From NCBI RefSeq assembly GCF_963966145.1, contig NC_091051.1, positions 11,594,001-11,658,000 on the forward strand: 64,000 bases of DNA, read 5' to 3'. Made by a program: the position numbers and the translations under genes. This DNA comes from Tenebrio molitor. Taxonomy: Eukaryota > Arthropoda > Insecta > Coleoptera > Tenebrionidae. Positions 1 through 11,457 of the stretch are shown one piece after another (position 1 is the first letter of the stretch; the number at the start of each line of letters is the position of its first letter). The notes below the pieces were generated by a model, which was not told the origin of the DNA, made no database searches, and worked only from the letters and a program-made list of their open reading frames with translations.

Positions 1-341
1 GAAAACGGTAATTGAAAAAATATCGCCTAGTGGCTGAAGGGAGGCGACAGCTGAAGGCGAAAAGTGCAAGGTGGTTTGGGCCCCATTTAGGTAACAATCT
101 CTGCAATCTAATGCAATTAAGAGGCAGGGGGTGGAGCGACAATTTCTGAAGTGCCGAGTTTTAAAGAATTCATACAGTAAGTGGTTAACTACACATTTTG
201 TTTACAACACCTAAAAAGTTTTTTACGATTAAGTGGAAGTTTTATACAATTTTTCAGAACGAAGAAGTGATTAAATGGGGAGTTAATAATAAAATATCTA
301 TTTGTAGGAAGTCACTTAATTTTGATTTAATCACATTATGG

Positions 342-481
342 TATCGGGTGTTTTTTTGCATTTCACCTCAAAGTAGGCGTTGAAGAATCGGCTGTGAACG
401 TAAAAACGTAATCCGCATAGTGCGTTCACAATCGAGTCTTCAACGCCTACTTACAGGTGAAGTTTGAAAAAACACCCGATA
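342..481. mobile_element. Family A MITE, copy A1 (short form)
   Basis: A 136-base inverted-repeat element between two TA dinucleotides (342-343 and 480-481). The ends read TCGGGTGTTTTTTT and its complement. The arms then share GTAGGCGTTGAAGA and the motif GTGAACG. Only about 40 bases separate the arms and there is no coding capacity, so it is a non-autonomous element. The TA duplication fits a Tc1/mariner-type transposase supplied elsewhere. Confidence 0.85.
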
Positions 482-495
482 TAAAAATGTATATG

Positions 496-975
496 TACAG
501 GTGTCCCAAAATTAGCGAATTCCGAATTCAGAGCATTGTAGGGGATCACTTCAGTAGTCCAAATATGGAAAAAAAAAATCGGGACTCCCCCCACAAAGAC
601 ACATTGGTCTGAAGGTGCACTCTTTGAACTGCGTTTTCTTCAAATACAGGCTGAAAAGTTCAGTGTTTGTCATTATTTATGGTGTAGATGATTGTGGAAA
701 ATAATAGCGTAAAACGATTTCTTGAAGAATAGCTTTACTTTGGAGTAAAAAAATCATATTTATTTTTGTAATTTTTTCTTAAAAATGGAACGGCATCGTA
801 GCTAGAATTGTATTTTGTCACTGTGGATATGAAGGCTGCTATGTATTGAACAAAATTAAAGTGCTGATATCTTCTTCAGGATGAGCGATTTTTTTTTAAG
901 TATTATTCGAGCTCCACTGGGTCCTTCCCTACCACGCTCTGAATTCGGAATTCGCGAATTTTGGGAGACCCTGTA
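496..975. mobile_element. TA-flanked inverted-repeat element, family H
   Basis: The left end, CAGGTGTCCCAAAATTAGCG, runs on into GAATTCCGAATTCAGAGC. The right end is its near-exact complement and finishes GGGAGACCCTG before TA. The arms are roughly 38 bases. The 400-base interior has no convincing reading frame. It begins 14 bases after element A1. Single copy in this window. Confidence 0.85.
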
Positions 976-1978
976 TATTGGTATATTAATCAAGGAGTCG
1001 GTAATAGTCATTACACGCGATTCAGAATCCGATACTTTTTTTAGTGTCATTTCGCATTTTCACTATCACAATTCATTTTTTATTTCTTTTAACACATAAC
1101 GTACCCAGACTGGCTGTAGCTTTATGTATTTTATATGATGATATTTTGCGATCGATCAAAACTCGTGAATTAATGAGTCATTACTCGCGACCTCCAATAG
1201 TAAATATGATTATTTAACAGTAGTTAGTGCTTGTATTAGTTAATAGAAGTAGAAAAAAGAAACTAAGAGTATTTTTAACAATGAGCTGTACTAAAGAATA
1301 AACAAATGGTTAAAAAAAACTCCAAATGAAGAGGAAGTTGTATTATTATTGTTATTTCTATTAAAATGTGTCTTCTTTAAAAATACTGTTTTAGCGTTCC
1401 TCCTTTAAATTAAACTTAGTGGAAAATTATATTATTTATTGGTAAACAAATTCTTTGAAAGACAACCATTTTGTAAACAAATGGATGGAACTGTCTACTT
1501 GCTGTTGTCTGCAACAGTCCAAGTTTAAAATTAAATGTTAGACATCTATATGGCATAGAATATATTCAATACGTTCATTGATTCTCATGGAAGGGGATGG
1601 AGGATTGGGTAAATTATTCGAAGTCAGTGTTCCTTGTAGAACTATCGGACGTATAATGCAAAGTCATAGGGAAACTAATGACTAACACCAAAGATCTCCG
1701 CAAAGTAAACTTTGTGTAGCCACTGCTATGAAAATTCATTATTAGAGATCAGTGTTTGACATGCTGACCTAAGAAACCATTAAACTCAACATTCAAATCT
1801 GAACATTGCTCTAATTAAACTAAAAATGTTCCAAGAAGTGTGGCGAAGAAAAAGTACTTTTTTTTTGAGATCTTTAATCACCTCTAGTGAATTTGATGCA
1901 AGTACTCCCAAGTTAATCAGTTCATAAAACCGTAATGACAGTGTTTCGGTGGATCGAAGGACCAAAATTGAATAGTCG
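976..1978. other. AT-rich stretch, no gene seen
   Basis: Short runs around 1560-1760 read a little like protein in one frame but are interrupted within 40 codons and match nothing I recognise. No inverted repeats or splice-bounded open frames were found. Confidence 0.4.
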
Positions 1979-2164
1979 TGTTACGTAACATTAACAATTT
2001 ATTGAGTAGTTTAATTACAAAGATATGTGTTATTATGTCTTGTCGTGGTTGACGGTTGCAAGACGAGTTATGTTTTGAGTTGAGGGTTGATTTTCCTTCT
2101 TCTGGACGTCTCGACCCCTTCGGCAGAGGGGGTGTTCCGAAAGTGGTTGGACGAAGTTCCAACA
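1979..2164 (-). repeat. Possible solo LTR
   Basis: A 186-base block richer in GC than its surroundings. It begins TGTTACGTAACA and ends CCAACA, so both strands run TG...CA with short TGTT/AACA inverted ends, as LTRs do. On the minus strand it holds an AATAAA signal about 25 bases before the end, consistent with LTR polyadenylation. No clear target duplication was found (flanks GTCG and CATA), and no second copy is in the window. Confidence 0.25.
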
Positions 2165-2774
2165 CATAGAATTGGTTATTTTTGGGATATTTGAAGCTTA
2201 TCATAAGAAAATGAAGTGAAGGAAATATTTTAAAATTTTCAAAATGGTCAAAACTGCTTGAAATTCGTCGATATGTCATTAACAAAAGATCTAAGAAATT
2301 ATATCTCTAATCCTACTGATTGTCATTTTGTGGATCCATCTGCTGTTCTAAGTCACTAGTTCACCTTTGGTGAGTGTTGTAAAAATAAAGTTCTTAGATG
2401 TACTACAAGGAAAAAAGGACAATACTAAAAGGAAAAAAAAATGTTTTCAATGGTTTAGATTTAGAAAATGCTCATTCTACTTGTTGCTCAACAGCTGGAA
2501 AAATATTCCAACTGCAAGCAAAAATTTGAAAAATCGTGAGTTTAATAGTGTTATCAAAAAGTGGTTATTTTGAATAATTAACATGAAATTGGAGTTAGTA
2601 AATGTAAAATAGGCAAATAAATTGATAAAGGAAGAAGAAATCTTACCAAATCGCAAACGGGGTAGAGGTTTTGGATTCTCTTATGGGTTGTGACCTTGGA
2701 AATATGTGCGCGAAGGGGGAGCGATAAACCAGTGAAAAATCTATAAATGAAAACATCGACTACTTTATGTAAAG
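2165..2774. other. AT-rich stretch, no gene seen
   Basis: Only short random open frames in A-rich sequence; no repeats or splice-bounded frames recognised. Confidence 0.4.
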
Positions 2775-3014
2775 TACCGTGCCTTCAAATAAATTCGGAA
2801 TTAGAGTAAGCTATGATTTATGTATTTTGTCTATTAACGGTTGGTAGACTGTTTGGCACTGACTGTTGTCAATAGTTTTATGTCACGATCAGAATAAACA
2901 CGTGTACTGTGCTGTCCAAGGTCACTTCTGAACTGTCTAAAAATTGCATGTTGCCAACTTCATAATAAAATCACAGCCTACTCTAATTTCGAATTTATTT
3001 GAAGTCGGTTTGTA
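2775..3014. mobile_element. Inverted-repeat element, family J
   Basis: The arms read CTTCAAATAAATTCGGAATT followed by AGAGTAAGCTATGATT, with a close complement at 2968-3004 (about 38 bases, a few mismatches). TA lies near both outer ends, though the exact boundary is uncertain. The 150-base interior is non-coding. Confidence 0.7.
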
Positions 3015-3441
3015 GCGCCTACTTGAGACCGATATTCCTCATTTTGCGCAGATATGACTCATAGCCAATGAGAAAATCCAACACATCTACCGATGAAGAT
3101 AATTTTTAACTTTAACGTAAGTCGCCGGTTTCTGATCTAGAAAATTCAAAACTCAAAACCGAGTGCTTGAAAGAAATTGATAGCGTTTTAATTATCTGGC
3201 AATTATGTAGTCAAAAGTCCAGAGTAATTTTTTTTATTGGTGCATTTTCCATAGAATGTCAGAACACCTTCAATTCTTGATAAACGAGGCCTTTTGGTAA
3301 ATCAATGTTCAGTGAAATTCAGTTCTTAGCAATCTTTTCAGAATGTACAATGAGCGATAATAATCTTTCTTTACTCTTTACCTTTTCTTGGGCATTATTC
3401 TGTCAAGTAACGTGTGTGTGCTTAGGTGAAACATGAAACAG

Positions 3442-3512
3442 GAAGTGCAGAAGGAAAGAGTGAAGATGGATGGCCATCAAGACTTATTTCAGAAACCGTT
3501 GAAAGAGTTAGG
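3442..3512 (+). pseudogene. Possible mariner transposase relic (helix-turn-helix region)
   Basis: The frame gives EDGWPSRLISETVERVRKII before a stop. Mariner transposases carry a GRPSTS...ENVERVRE-like stretch between their two N-terminal helix-turn-helix units, and spacing and charge agree. No inverted repeat or catalytic region lies nearby, so at most a short fragment remains. A chance match is possible. Confidence 0.3.
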
Positions 3513-4007
3513 AAAATAATATGAAGTTGTATTTATCTGAAGGATTTGTCAAATAAAATGAAGACCTACGTTTTGCGCGATCACAAATTTATTTGAACAT
3601 TACACACTAGGTTGAACATTACATTACATTAAAAATACATATTATCTACTGTTTGCTGTGATTGCTTGCACAGACTTTAATCTGTCAATCTATTATTACC
3701 TGGTAGATTAACGTAACTACAGCCTGTGCTTTTTCATCTGTGCAATAGATCGGAAATTGTGTGATAAGCGGAGAGCAACATAATCGATTACGAGCAGAAA
3801 ACTTTAATTTGATCGTTAATATTGTGGAAATATAATTTGCGTTAAAGACAGTTCGATTGTGAGGGTTGCAGTGGCGAAATGCGTTTTTCTTCGACTTGAT
3901 GGATGACAAGTCAAGCGAATAACGTAATTGGGGAAATTTAATTGTGATAAAAGTGACAAGGCAATAAAATGTGGTGGTTTCTTTGTAAATTTGATTTATC
4001 ATTTCAG

Positions 4008-4152
4008 ATCCGTGCATTCGAAAGATCAGAACATGAGAATCCATCCCTCGTCAGTTGGACCAGACATTCCTAAGCTTATCACAAAGGCCTCCTATAAGCT
4101 ACTGGATAACGATGTCAAAACGGCATGGATCAATCCGAGACTAATCTCAAAG
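4008..4152 (+). CDS. Probable internal coding exon of an unidentified gene
   Basis: A 145-base segment bounded by a strong acceptor (TTTATCATTTCAG) and a good donor (CAAAG followed by GTAATT). One frame is open throughout and ends exactly on a codon boundary; the other two have stops. It encodes one split codon plus 48 residues, including MRIHPSSVGPDIPKLI and later KTAWINPRLISK. Codon choice is richer in G and C than the flanks, which supports selection on protein. I do not recognise the family: no zinc finger, homeobox, signal peptide or membrane segment is visible. Neighbouring exons were not found within several kilobases, so introns must be long. The next + strand exon-like segment is near 13.6 kb, but no link can be shown. 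Confidence 0.6.
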
Positions 4153-5450
4153 GTAATTCAGTCCTTTGTATTAATAACTACTCTTCCAAAAACTGCTGCC
4201 GGCTCTAATTTATAGCATGTTAATTTTATTGGTTGAGCAATAGTAATTTGTCGGTAAAATAGATCCTGTCCCTCAGTTTCATGTGGCCATAATAAAAGAG
4301 ATTTACTATAAGCTTTACGACTTCATAAAATATGATATTTCAGTAATTGGATGCCTGGGGACAGCTCATTAAATTAAAATTAAAATTGAATTATGCAAAT
4401 TCGAAGTGAGGATAGTGTCGGATGGATAATTCGGTGGCCAAATTTAAGAGTTGCTTAATGATTTTCGAGACACCTTTTCCAGTGGAAGACATCAATAAGT
4501 TTCTCTAGTGTAGATGCGTTAATGTCGAGCTGTGTAAATGCAGTGTGCATTTTAATGGTGCATTTTAATTTAAGCGAAGCGATCAAGTTACTGAAGGAAT
4601 GCTGCCCCTGCTAGGTGATGATTTATATCTTAATCAAGAACGCCCGATAATGGATTCCCCCCTCAATACAAATAATCAAGTAATGAGACCTAAATCGCAA
4701 TTATCGTAAAAGTGCGTGCGTATAAAAGGTTATTGGTGATTTGCGCCAATTCCGCCAGTCTGTTCGCCCTTATTAAATGCCCACATTAAATTTTAGCGAG
4801 GGAGAATTTTGAATTAGGATTTTTTCCCGTGAATTTTCTTGTCCAAACAATCGCGCCATAATATTTCAAGTGCAGCCAAGTGACACTGTCGGGTTTCAGG
4901 CCAGGATAAAGTTAAGTACTGGAGCCATCAAAAGTGGTAACTCGCTATAAAAAACATGTCACCCCAACGAGGGTCAGGAGAAGTCCATAAAGTCGTACAT
5001 GAATATTAGATTAAGGGCGTCAAAGAAAAACTTCAATAAGAAAGGACACCGCATAATTTTTTCCGGGATGATTTACACTGGTCCTTTGAAAGGCGACGGA
5101 AACAGGGGCGTAAATCAAAAAATTGTGGAATTAAGAGCGACCGTTTCACGGAAGATTTCGCGGACAACTAATAAATTAGATGTGGGGGCTAAATATAAAA
5201 CAAAGACAATAACAAGGGAGACCACTAAAGAATAAACGCCGAGTGAAAGTTTTATTGCCAACGTTAAATGGCGGGGTGAAGGCGACTGTGACCAGATCAG
5301 AGTTTCCAAATAAAACATCGCACAAATGCAATATTCACAGAATCGTGTGATTATTATTTCAGTTACGTCGTCTTTTTCCGGCGCGTTTATTGAACGAAAT
5401 GTGCATCGCTATAAAAACACAGAGCGATATCTAGCCGAGGGACATTGTTC
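4153..5450. other. GC-balanced, repeat-free island (possible conserved non-coding DNA)
   Basis: Directly downstream of the exon-like segment. Sequence complexity is high, with many TAATTA/ATTA and GATAAG-like cores and no transposon ends. Two TATAAAA-like strings (about 4722 and 5410) could be core promoters, but nothing else supports transcription starts. The open frames at 4999-5318 on both strands have no splice support. A regulatory role is inferred. Confidence 0.25.
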
Positions 5451-6062
5451 GAAGTGAACCTTTTCGCAATTTAACACCAGGAATTGTGTTTAAAATTTTT
5501 AACAGCGTCCATTTCGGTTGCATTTAGAGGTACCCCTATTAAGTATTCTATTTACCGTTTGGAGCAATAGCTCCTGAAAGTCGCATGAATATTACATTTA
5601 TTTATATATTCGCGTTCGAATACGTTATTAGTCAAAATAAAATACGTCAGGATATTAAAATTCTATGTCTACTTTACTTTGTACAGCGTCATACTCAAAT
5701 ATTAATGTCAGACAAGTTAAATCTTTAAATTAGATATTGACGCATATTCCGAACGAATACTCGAACGCTTGTCACTGTTCGAAAAATTGAACGTCACTCA
5801 AAGAAATTCGAATATTCCACCATGAATTTCAAATGCAATTCAAAAATATTCATTAGAAATATGTGTTAATAAATCTGAAAAAGTTAGGTAGTTTTCTTGG
5901 TTGAATAAATTAAAATTTGTAATAGGTTAGAAGCTGTAGTTAATAATTTAAAGTAGTTTTTTTGGAGATAAGGAAGGCAAAGCTTTAGTTCACGCTCAGC
6001 TGCGCTTCGTGGACGATGCAATTCAAGTGAACGAAAGTGGCCTTACTCTTGAGGGCTGTATT
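5451..6062. other. AT-rich stretch, no gene seen
   Basis: No open frame longer than chance. Just before the next inverted repeat it carries GTGAACGAAAGTGG-like motifs that recur inside that element. Confidence 0.4.
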
Positions 6063-6493
6063 TGGTTCTGTTCCATACCTCTTTAGAAAGTGAGTCTGTA
6101 ACGTTGTATTCAAAAATTTAAATAAAACTAAATCACATTTTTGGACGGATCTTTGTTATGGAAAAAAATACAAAATAAAAAACGTTCTGTAATGTCAATA
6201 AAGTGGTTGTGTACACGTTGTGGAAACGGATGATGAAGAGTTATATGTTCCTGATGATGTTCTGGGAGAGGCAAGTGCCGCGAGGTACCAAATGTTGTCT
6301 AAAAAATCAAAATTACGTTGTCAGGAAGAATTGGAAAAAATTAAAAAAATCATGCGCGAATGAAAACCAGTGAGTGAAAGACAGTGGGCGAAAAACGATG
6401 AGCGAAAGTGAAGTGAACGAGAGAGAAACTTTCACCCACTGGTAACTATGGATAAAGAGTCACTTTCCAGGGAGGTATCGAACAAAAATTTTA
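6063..6493. repeat. Inverted-repeat element containing a coding relic
   Basis: An arm at about 6067-6097 (TTCTGTTCCATACCTCTTTA and on) pairs with 6454-6489 (AGAGTCACTTTCC then GGAGGTATCGAACAAAA) at roughly 80 percent identity. The right half holds a run of related units (GTGAGTGAAAG, GTGGGCGAAAA, ATGAGCGAAAG), closed by CTTTCACCCACTGG, which can pair with CCAGTGAGTGAAAG. No clear target duplication. Confidence 0.5.
6202..6363 (+). pseudogene. Short coding relic, Crypton-like recombinase N-terminus suspected
   Basis: A 53-codon open frame bounded by TAA and TGA, without a start codon. It includes ETDDEELYVPDDVLGEAS, then ARYQMLSKKSKLRCQEELEK. Acidic residues followed by a 'SKKSKxRYxxxLxxF'-like segment recall the N-terminal region of insect Crypton-type tyrosine-recombinase proteins, from my memory of that family. 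No catalytic part is present. It lies inside the inverted repeat at 6063-6493, so it may be captured DNA. Confidence 0.25.
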
Positions 6494-7400
6494 TACAGTG
6501 AATTAGACTTAAATTAATGAAAGAATTTAAGAAAAGGCATTCGATCATGCTATTCTCTGAAATTCTGATTGTGTGCTTCTGATAGGACTATTCGTCCTGC
6601 GAATACCTTTGTATTTCTTAACAAATCACTCACTATTGATCTTAGCATTCTTCTAAATTCTTCTCAAAAATATTAATCAACGACTAATTTCTTACAAAAT
6701 CTGTTTTTTTTTTGCAACCTTTCTATTAACAAATTCTGAGTCGTCGAGTGGGTTCATAAAATCACGAATGTTTTCGGAAGCAGTAGTGTTTTCACAAAAA
6801 AAAACGTTGTAGATACCACCTCGAGTAAAAAAATAATACATGCAGAGCACATTAATCTTTTTGTTAATTTATATTCAATTTACGAAAAACGCCACCACCG
6901 TTAAATATGGTCTCGCAGATTAGATACTGAATCGTAGAGATTAGTATTTCGATAAACTCATACATTTTTTATTTAACCGTTAAAACTTTCTTCAAATTAT
7001 TCGATAAAATTTTGTGAAAACAACCCGTAAAATTCACGCGTGTTTACCAACAATCCCTCGCATCGTCGAAATATTTAACTGTAAAATGTAAGCTGTCACC
7101 CTTTTTGTGTTCATATCTAAATTTTTCCCCTGGAATTTCTCTGTTGTTCATGTGAAGTTGCGGGGTTTATAAATCATGCATTTAGTACATTTCAAATGGA
7201 AATCCGTTGAATTTTTATGTTACAAAATTAGCCCAAACAATGTTGATTTGAATTTTTGCTTTCGCACCTACTGTCAAATGAAGGGGAAAAATAATGACAC
7301 ATTTTTATTTTTTCGTGGGTGTGTCGTTCTGTCGTCTCTTTCGTACCTCGAAAGCGCAAAAGACCATTAAAAGAAATCAAAAGAGAAATGTCTGTGGCGC
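6494..7400. other. AT-rich stretch, no gene seen
   Basis: Only short unsupported frames; no repeats recognised. Confidence 0.4.
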
Positions 7401-9073
7401 TAGCGCAGCTCTTCGATATTTTTGGAACTGCTGCCCGAGACTGACTCAGCCTCATAATAAGAACAGACCATCTTAACGACGCCTAGCGTCATTAGGTGAC
7501 CGTACAGGGGCACCCTCCCGATTTTGCTTGGTCCATGATGTATTTCTATCGGCAGCTTTACTTTAGCAAGTGCTCAATGGGCCATTTCTCTCGCTCCGCT
7601 AGATGTCTAAGGATAAAGTGATAGTTTGGGCTATTACTCTAAAAAATGTCACAATACCGCCGATTTTCGACCATTTTTCGTCAGTAATTGACTTCCTCCT
7701 TCTTTTTAATGCTTGATAAATTGCATTCAAGGGGGGAAAATAATCACTACGGTATTTCTCCAAAGTGTTAACGTCTCCATCGCAAGTCACCTCGCCTCGA
7801 GTAGTAGGTACAAACAGAAGTATAAAAAACTTCCATAAAATATTCTTATATAAAAGTTTACAGCCCCCCATAATATCAAGTTTCTTTCATCCAATCCAGC
7901 ACCGGCTCACGAACTGTAATCCGTTTTGGCGGGGTGTACATAAAATCATATTTTACACCACAGTGTGAAGAAATTGATGTTTCGGAATGAAAATAATATT
8001 AGGGGAGAGTTATTGAGGAAGTCGACGGGGTGGGTTTCGGGAGCTTGACGCGTATTATGATTGGAAATCAGCAGTTTTCAGGCGCATCTTCGTCCCCACC
8101 CCCGAATAAAAATTTTATTATCTTTTCATAATTAAACCATATGGTGACCGCACCAAGGGTGCGCACTAAATTAAATAAACACAACCGTGACCACCGATCC
8201 GCCCTCGGGGGCCGCTGATGGATACGTTTTGCACCCCGAATGCTCACCCCACACCGTCGCAATTCTTCGACTATTTTTAATATTACTTATCGAGATTGCG
8301 ATAAAGGGACCGGAAGTGTAATAATTTGTGTTCGGCGTGATGACATCAGGGTGAATCCGAGATTGCGGCAGATAGGTTGGGCGGGGGTGGTACTTGACTC
8401 ACTTACTCTGCATCCGGTGGATGAGGGTGCAACCGGAGGGTTCTTACGGCCTGTTTCAAAATCCTTTAATCACGTTAGTATGGAATTTACTGCCTGGGTT
8501 GTGACGTTTTGATTGTATATGCATAAGGAGAATTTTTGTGCGGCAGATTATCCAGCTCTTATGTTATTATTTTAATCTTATCTGTAAACGTCCCGGAAAA
8601 TAATTATCCCGGTCCATTGAAGAGTCTTACATCGTTAGAAACTTGGAAATTAATAAAACTTTGCGAGGAGCTCTCACTAAAGATTATTCTGCTCATAATA
8701 GAAACATGTATCTTCGAGTATATTACAGGGAAAGTTAAATTAAAATCTTCGAGAGTTGGGATGATGAAAATCGAGCTTTACGAAGACCGGCCTGGACACC
8801 TGGATAAACATTTAATTAGGTATTGATGCATCGGTGCAACGCATATCGCAGTGATGGTAATGAATCGATTGAAGTGTTTGATTGATAGGTGTATATTTCA
8901 ACATTGTGAGTTCTAAATCCGGATAATCCTCGACGTTGGGTAAACTTCAGTAGGGACCAGAGAACTGACACTAAGAGTGATTGATAGAATTCTTCTGATA
9001 GAACAATTCGGAAGAAGAATTGCAATAATGATGGAATTAGGAAGTTTGTAGAAGAGGCTCGATGAAACATCAC

Positions 9074-9163
9074 CTGCATACGAACAAAAATACTGGATGC
9101 AGCGTCAACGAAGGCTTGTTCATCCACAATGATCTTCCCACCATCACCGCGGTCATAAATCAC
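9074..9163 (-). CDS. Weak exon candidate, unidentified product
   Basis: The minus strand reads VIYDRGDGGKIIVDEQAF, then VDAASSIFVRMQ, and ends CGTATGCAG followed by GTGATG, a usable donor. The mix of charged and hydrophobic residues looks protein-like. An in-frame TAA lies five codons upstream and no good acceptor lies between, so a complete exon cannot be drawn. Not recognised as any family. Confidence 0.25.
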
Positions 9164-9287
9164 TCCGGCCGATTATTTTCCTGTTACAACAATTAATTCG
9201 TATTGTGAAAGAGCGAGTCATGGGAGATCAATAATCAATCTAAAGTCTGGTTTTCAATTATCTATACAACTTCAAACAAAAACTCAC

Positions 9288-9503
9288 ATCTCGGAACGCT
9301 CCGCCGCACGCATCGCTATGACACTGCACATTTTCCGTAATAGTTTTCCGAGGATCAATTTCATAAGTATTTCCGGCGATTTGCCGGGAGTCGCGCATGG
9401 GTCCGCCGTGTCCCCGAGAATCTTCCAACAATTGTCTAAATTTACAGTCGTGAGTCAGATGGGGCAGCGAGTCGTGAACAACATAAATGAGCGAGTCGGC
9501 CAT
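9288..9503 (-). CDS. Possible exon with start codon and donor, unidentified
   Basis: A 72-codon minus-strand frame from ATG (MADSLIYVVHDSLPHLTHDC at the start) to a codon boundary followed by GTGAGT, a near-ideal splice donor. The segment is rich in His, Asp and Arg and contains three cysteines (residues 20, 61 and 66), but no known finger spacing fits. The frame stays open upstream for over 100 codons. The start context is weak (T at -3). It may be chance in a GC-rich island. Confidence 0.3.
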
Positions 9504-10100
9504 TAAAGCGACCGAATAAATCAACGTAATTGAATCACAACAAAAATTACAAGAACTTTGGCAAATTGGCCAAACAGTGTGTATAAAAACGGTCTCGCTG
9601 TCTCCCTTTCCGTTGACATTTTGACAAATTTGTTTGTTCGTTTGATGCGTGCATTCGTGGTCGCCGGAATGTACGAAAAGGAAAAAGCTTGTTTGGATTT
9701 TTGTGGCTGCATTTAACCGTTTTCGGCCATTACCTTTGATCAATGTGCATGACTCGGGGCGGAGGCGAGAAGTTTTTTGTTTACTTTCGTTTCGCAGACT
9801 CGGTAATTCCTCCAATCCGACGATTATTAATCGGACAAGGTTCGCAAATATTTGCGAGAAAAAATGCTCGGAACGGGTAACGGTCAAGATGGAATATCAA
9901 CAGAAACCCCGAATGACATAATTTTCTTTTTAAAGGCTGCGCAATTATTTGATAAAGACAATATGTGCACTCGACTTTCTCGTCATCCTTATAAGGCGGA
10001 GTTGTTCTTGTTGGGATTATTATTGTTGGAGCGATTCCGTGAAACTTTTTCGCCTTGAGAAAACATTGCGGTTAGCCGCGTTTTTACACAACTATTAAAA

Positions 10101-10815
10101 AATTGCCATTAAAGATGAAAGTGCTCAACACATTTAACTTTTAATTCCGACTATAATTCACAGCCGTGTAAATATTTACATGTGGTCTGGAGACAAATTA
10201 AATAGGTTTGCATAATCTTGCAACTGGAAGAATGCATGTAAAATTTTTCATTCTCTCGGTGCTCGGTCAACTGGTTTCAGGATACGTTGTTTTTTCAGGA
10301 CAAACAGTACTAGTCACAGAGTTTGCCAGGCATGAGACTGGGGAATAAGAAATCTACAAGAAATATTGGAAAAATGCAATTGAAAGTTTTATTTTATGAA
10401 ATTCAGTCTGATTGAATTGTTCAGCAAATAGTGAACAGTCATGATTACTGAAGTGTGTCTAAAAGATGAAGTGTTTTGTAATTATGACGGTTGCTCCTTG
10501 TCGTGTAATTACGAGATTCTTAAACACTCTCCACAATATTTACCGTGAAAAATGAAATTGTAGCTTGTTGAGAAGTACACACTACCGGATTATCTCTGTT
10601 TATTATTGTTCTACGATGCAAATTCTTACACAGTTGGATTATTAAAGGTAAATCTTTATGAATTAAATGTGGAAAAGTAAGAACAATTCTGTTTTTGCGT
10701 TATTATTTTAAAAGCTAAATACTTAAGTAGTATTTTATTTTAAGAAAGAAATAAAATATCAATTTTTATTAGCTTGAGTTTTTGGGATAAAATTTTGATT
10801 AATACCTACCTAATA
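10101..10815. other. AT-rich stretch, no gene seen
   Basis: No repeat ends, splice-bounded frames or recognisable coding relics were found. Confidence 0.4.
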
Positions 10816-11268
10816 TACAGTGTGTCCAAAAAGTCTGGAAACACCCCAATAAAATAGAAATGAATGATTTTCGATAAAAACGCAAAAACAGGTGAACTAC
10901 CGTTTTCAAAAAGCTTTCTGTTGATGGTATCTTTTTGCTGTTTTTGACGACCTTGAAAGAGTTATGATGTTATCAGACAGAGGTTTTTTAAATGGCAACG
11001 TCGCATTTTTAGTACCGTTTTTAATAGATCTTTTAATTGTCTACCCGACGGTCAAAAATTTTTTCAATTTACATAAGAAATTTCCTGAAAAAACCTATTT
11101 TTTTTTTAAATAACAATAACTTTTTCGAGGTCATCGATAAGACCGAACAAACAGCAGAAAGCTTTTTTAAAACTAATTTTAACACTAATTGACCTGTCTT
11201 TCGAGTTTTTTCAAAAATTTTGCGTAACGTTTTCATTTGGGTGTTTCCAGACTTTTTGACACACTGTA
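10816..11268. mobile_element. TA-flanked element, family G
   Basis: The ends read CAGTGTGTCCAAAAAGTCTG then GAAACACCC, and the right end is the exact complement over about 29 bases, with TA at 10816-10817 and 11267-11268. The 450-base interior has no transposase. It ends two bases before element A2. Confidence 0.85.
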
Positions 11269-11270
11269 TG

Positions 11271-11457
11271 TATCCGCTGTTCATTTAAATTTATGGTCAA
11301 AGTTGGCGTTGAAGAGTCCATTGTGAACGCACTACGCATTATGGATCACGGATCAGCTGTTTAAATGTTACCGTTTTTTATGTTTTTACACGAGTGGTGC
11401 GTTCACAATCGACTCTCCAACGCCAGCTTTGACCGGAAATTTAAATGAACACTGATA
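11271..11457. mobile_element. Family A MITE, copy A2
   Basis: TA-flanked. The arms are GTTCATTTAAATTTATGGTC then AAAGTTGGCGTTGAAGAGTC, with their complement on the right. The core holds GATCACGGATCAGCTGTTTA. It directly abuts element G. Confidence 0.85.

Larger units (their letters stand above)
7401..10100. other. Large GC-richer island with candidate minus-strand exons
   Basis: About 2.7 kb with few AT runs and no transposon ends. Several overlapping open frames occur on both strands, which GC-rich DNA produces by chance. The only ones with splice-like edges are the minus-strand segments listed separately (9074-9163 and 9288-9503). The rest is best viewed as possible conserved regulatory DNA. 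Confidence 0.25.

Noticed and set aside
1560..1860. Tc1-like helix-turn-helix reading (EVSVPCRTIGRIMQSH)
   Set aside because: Only about 16 residues resemble the family and several stops follow within 40 codons; no terminal repeats were found.
4720..5420. TATA-like boxes (GTATAAAAGG, CTATAAAAAC)
   Set aside because: Such strings are frequent in AT-rich DNA, and no initiator, 5' exon or downstream promoter element is convincingly placed.
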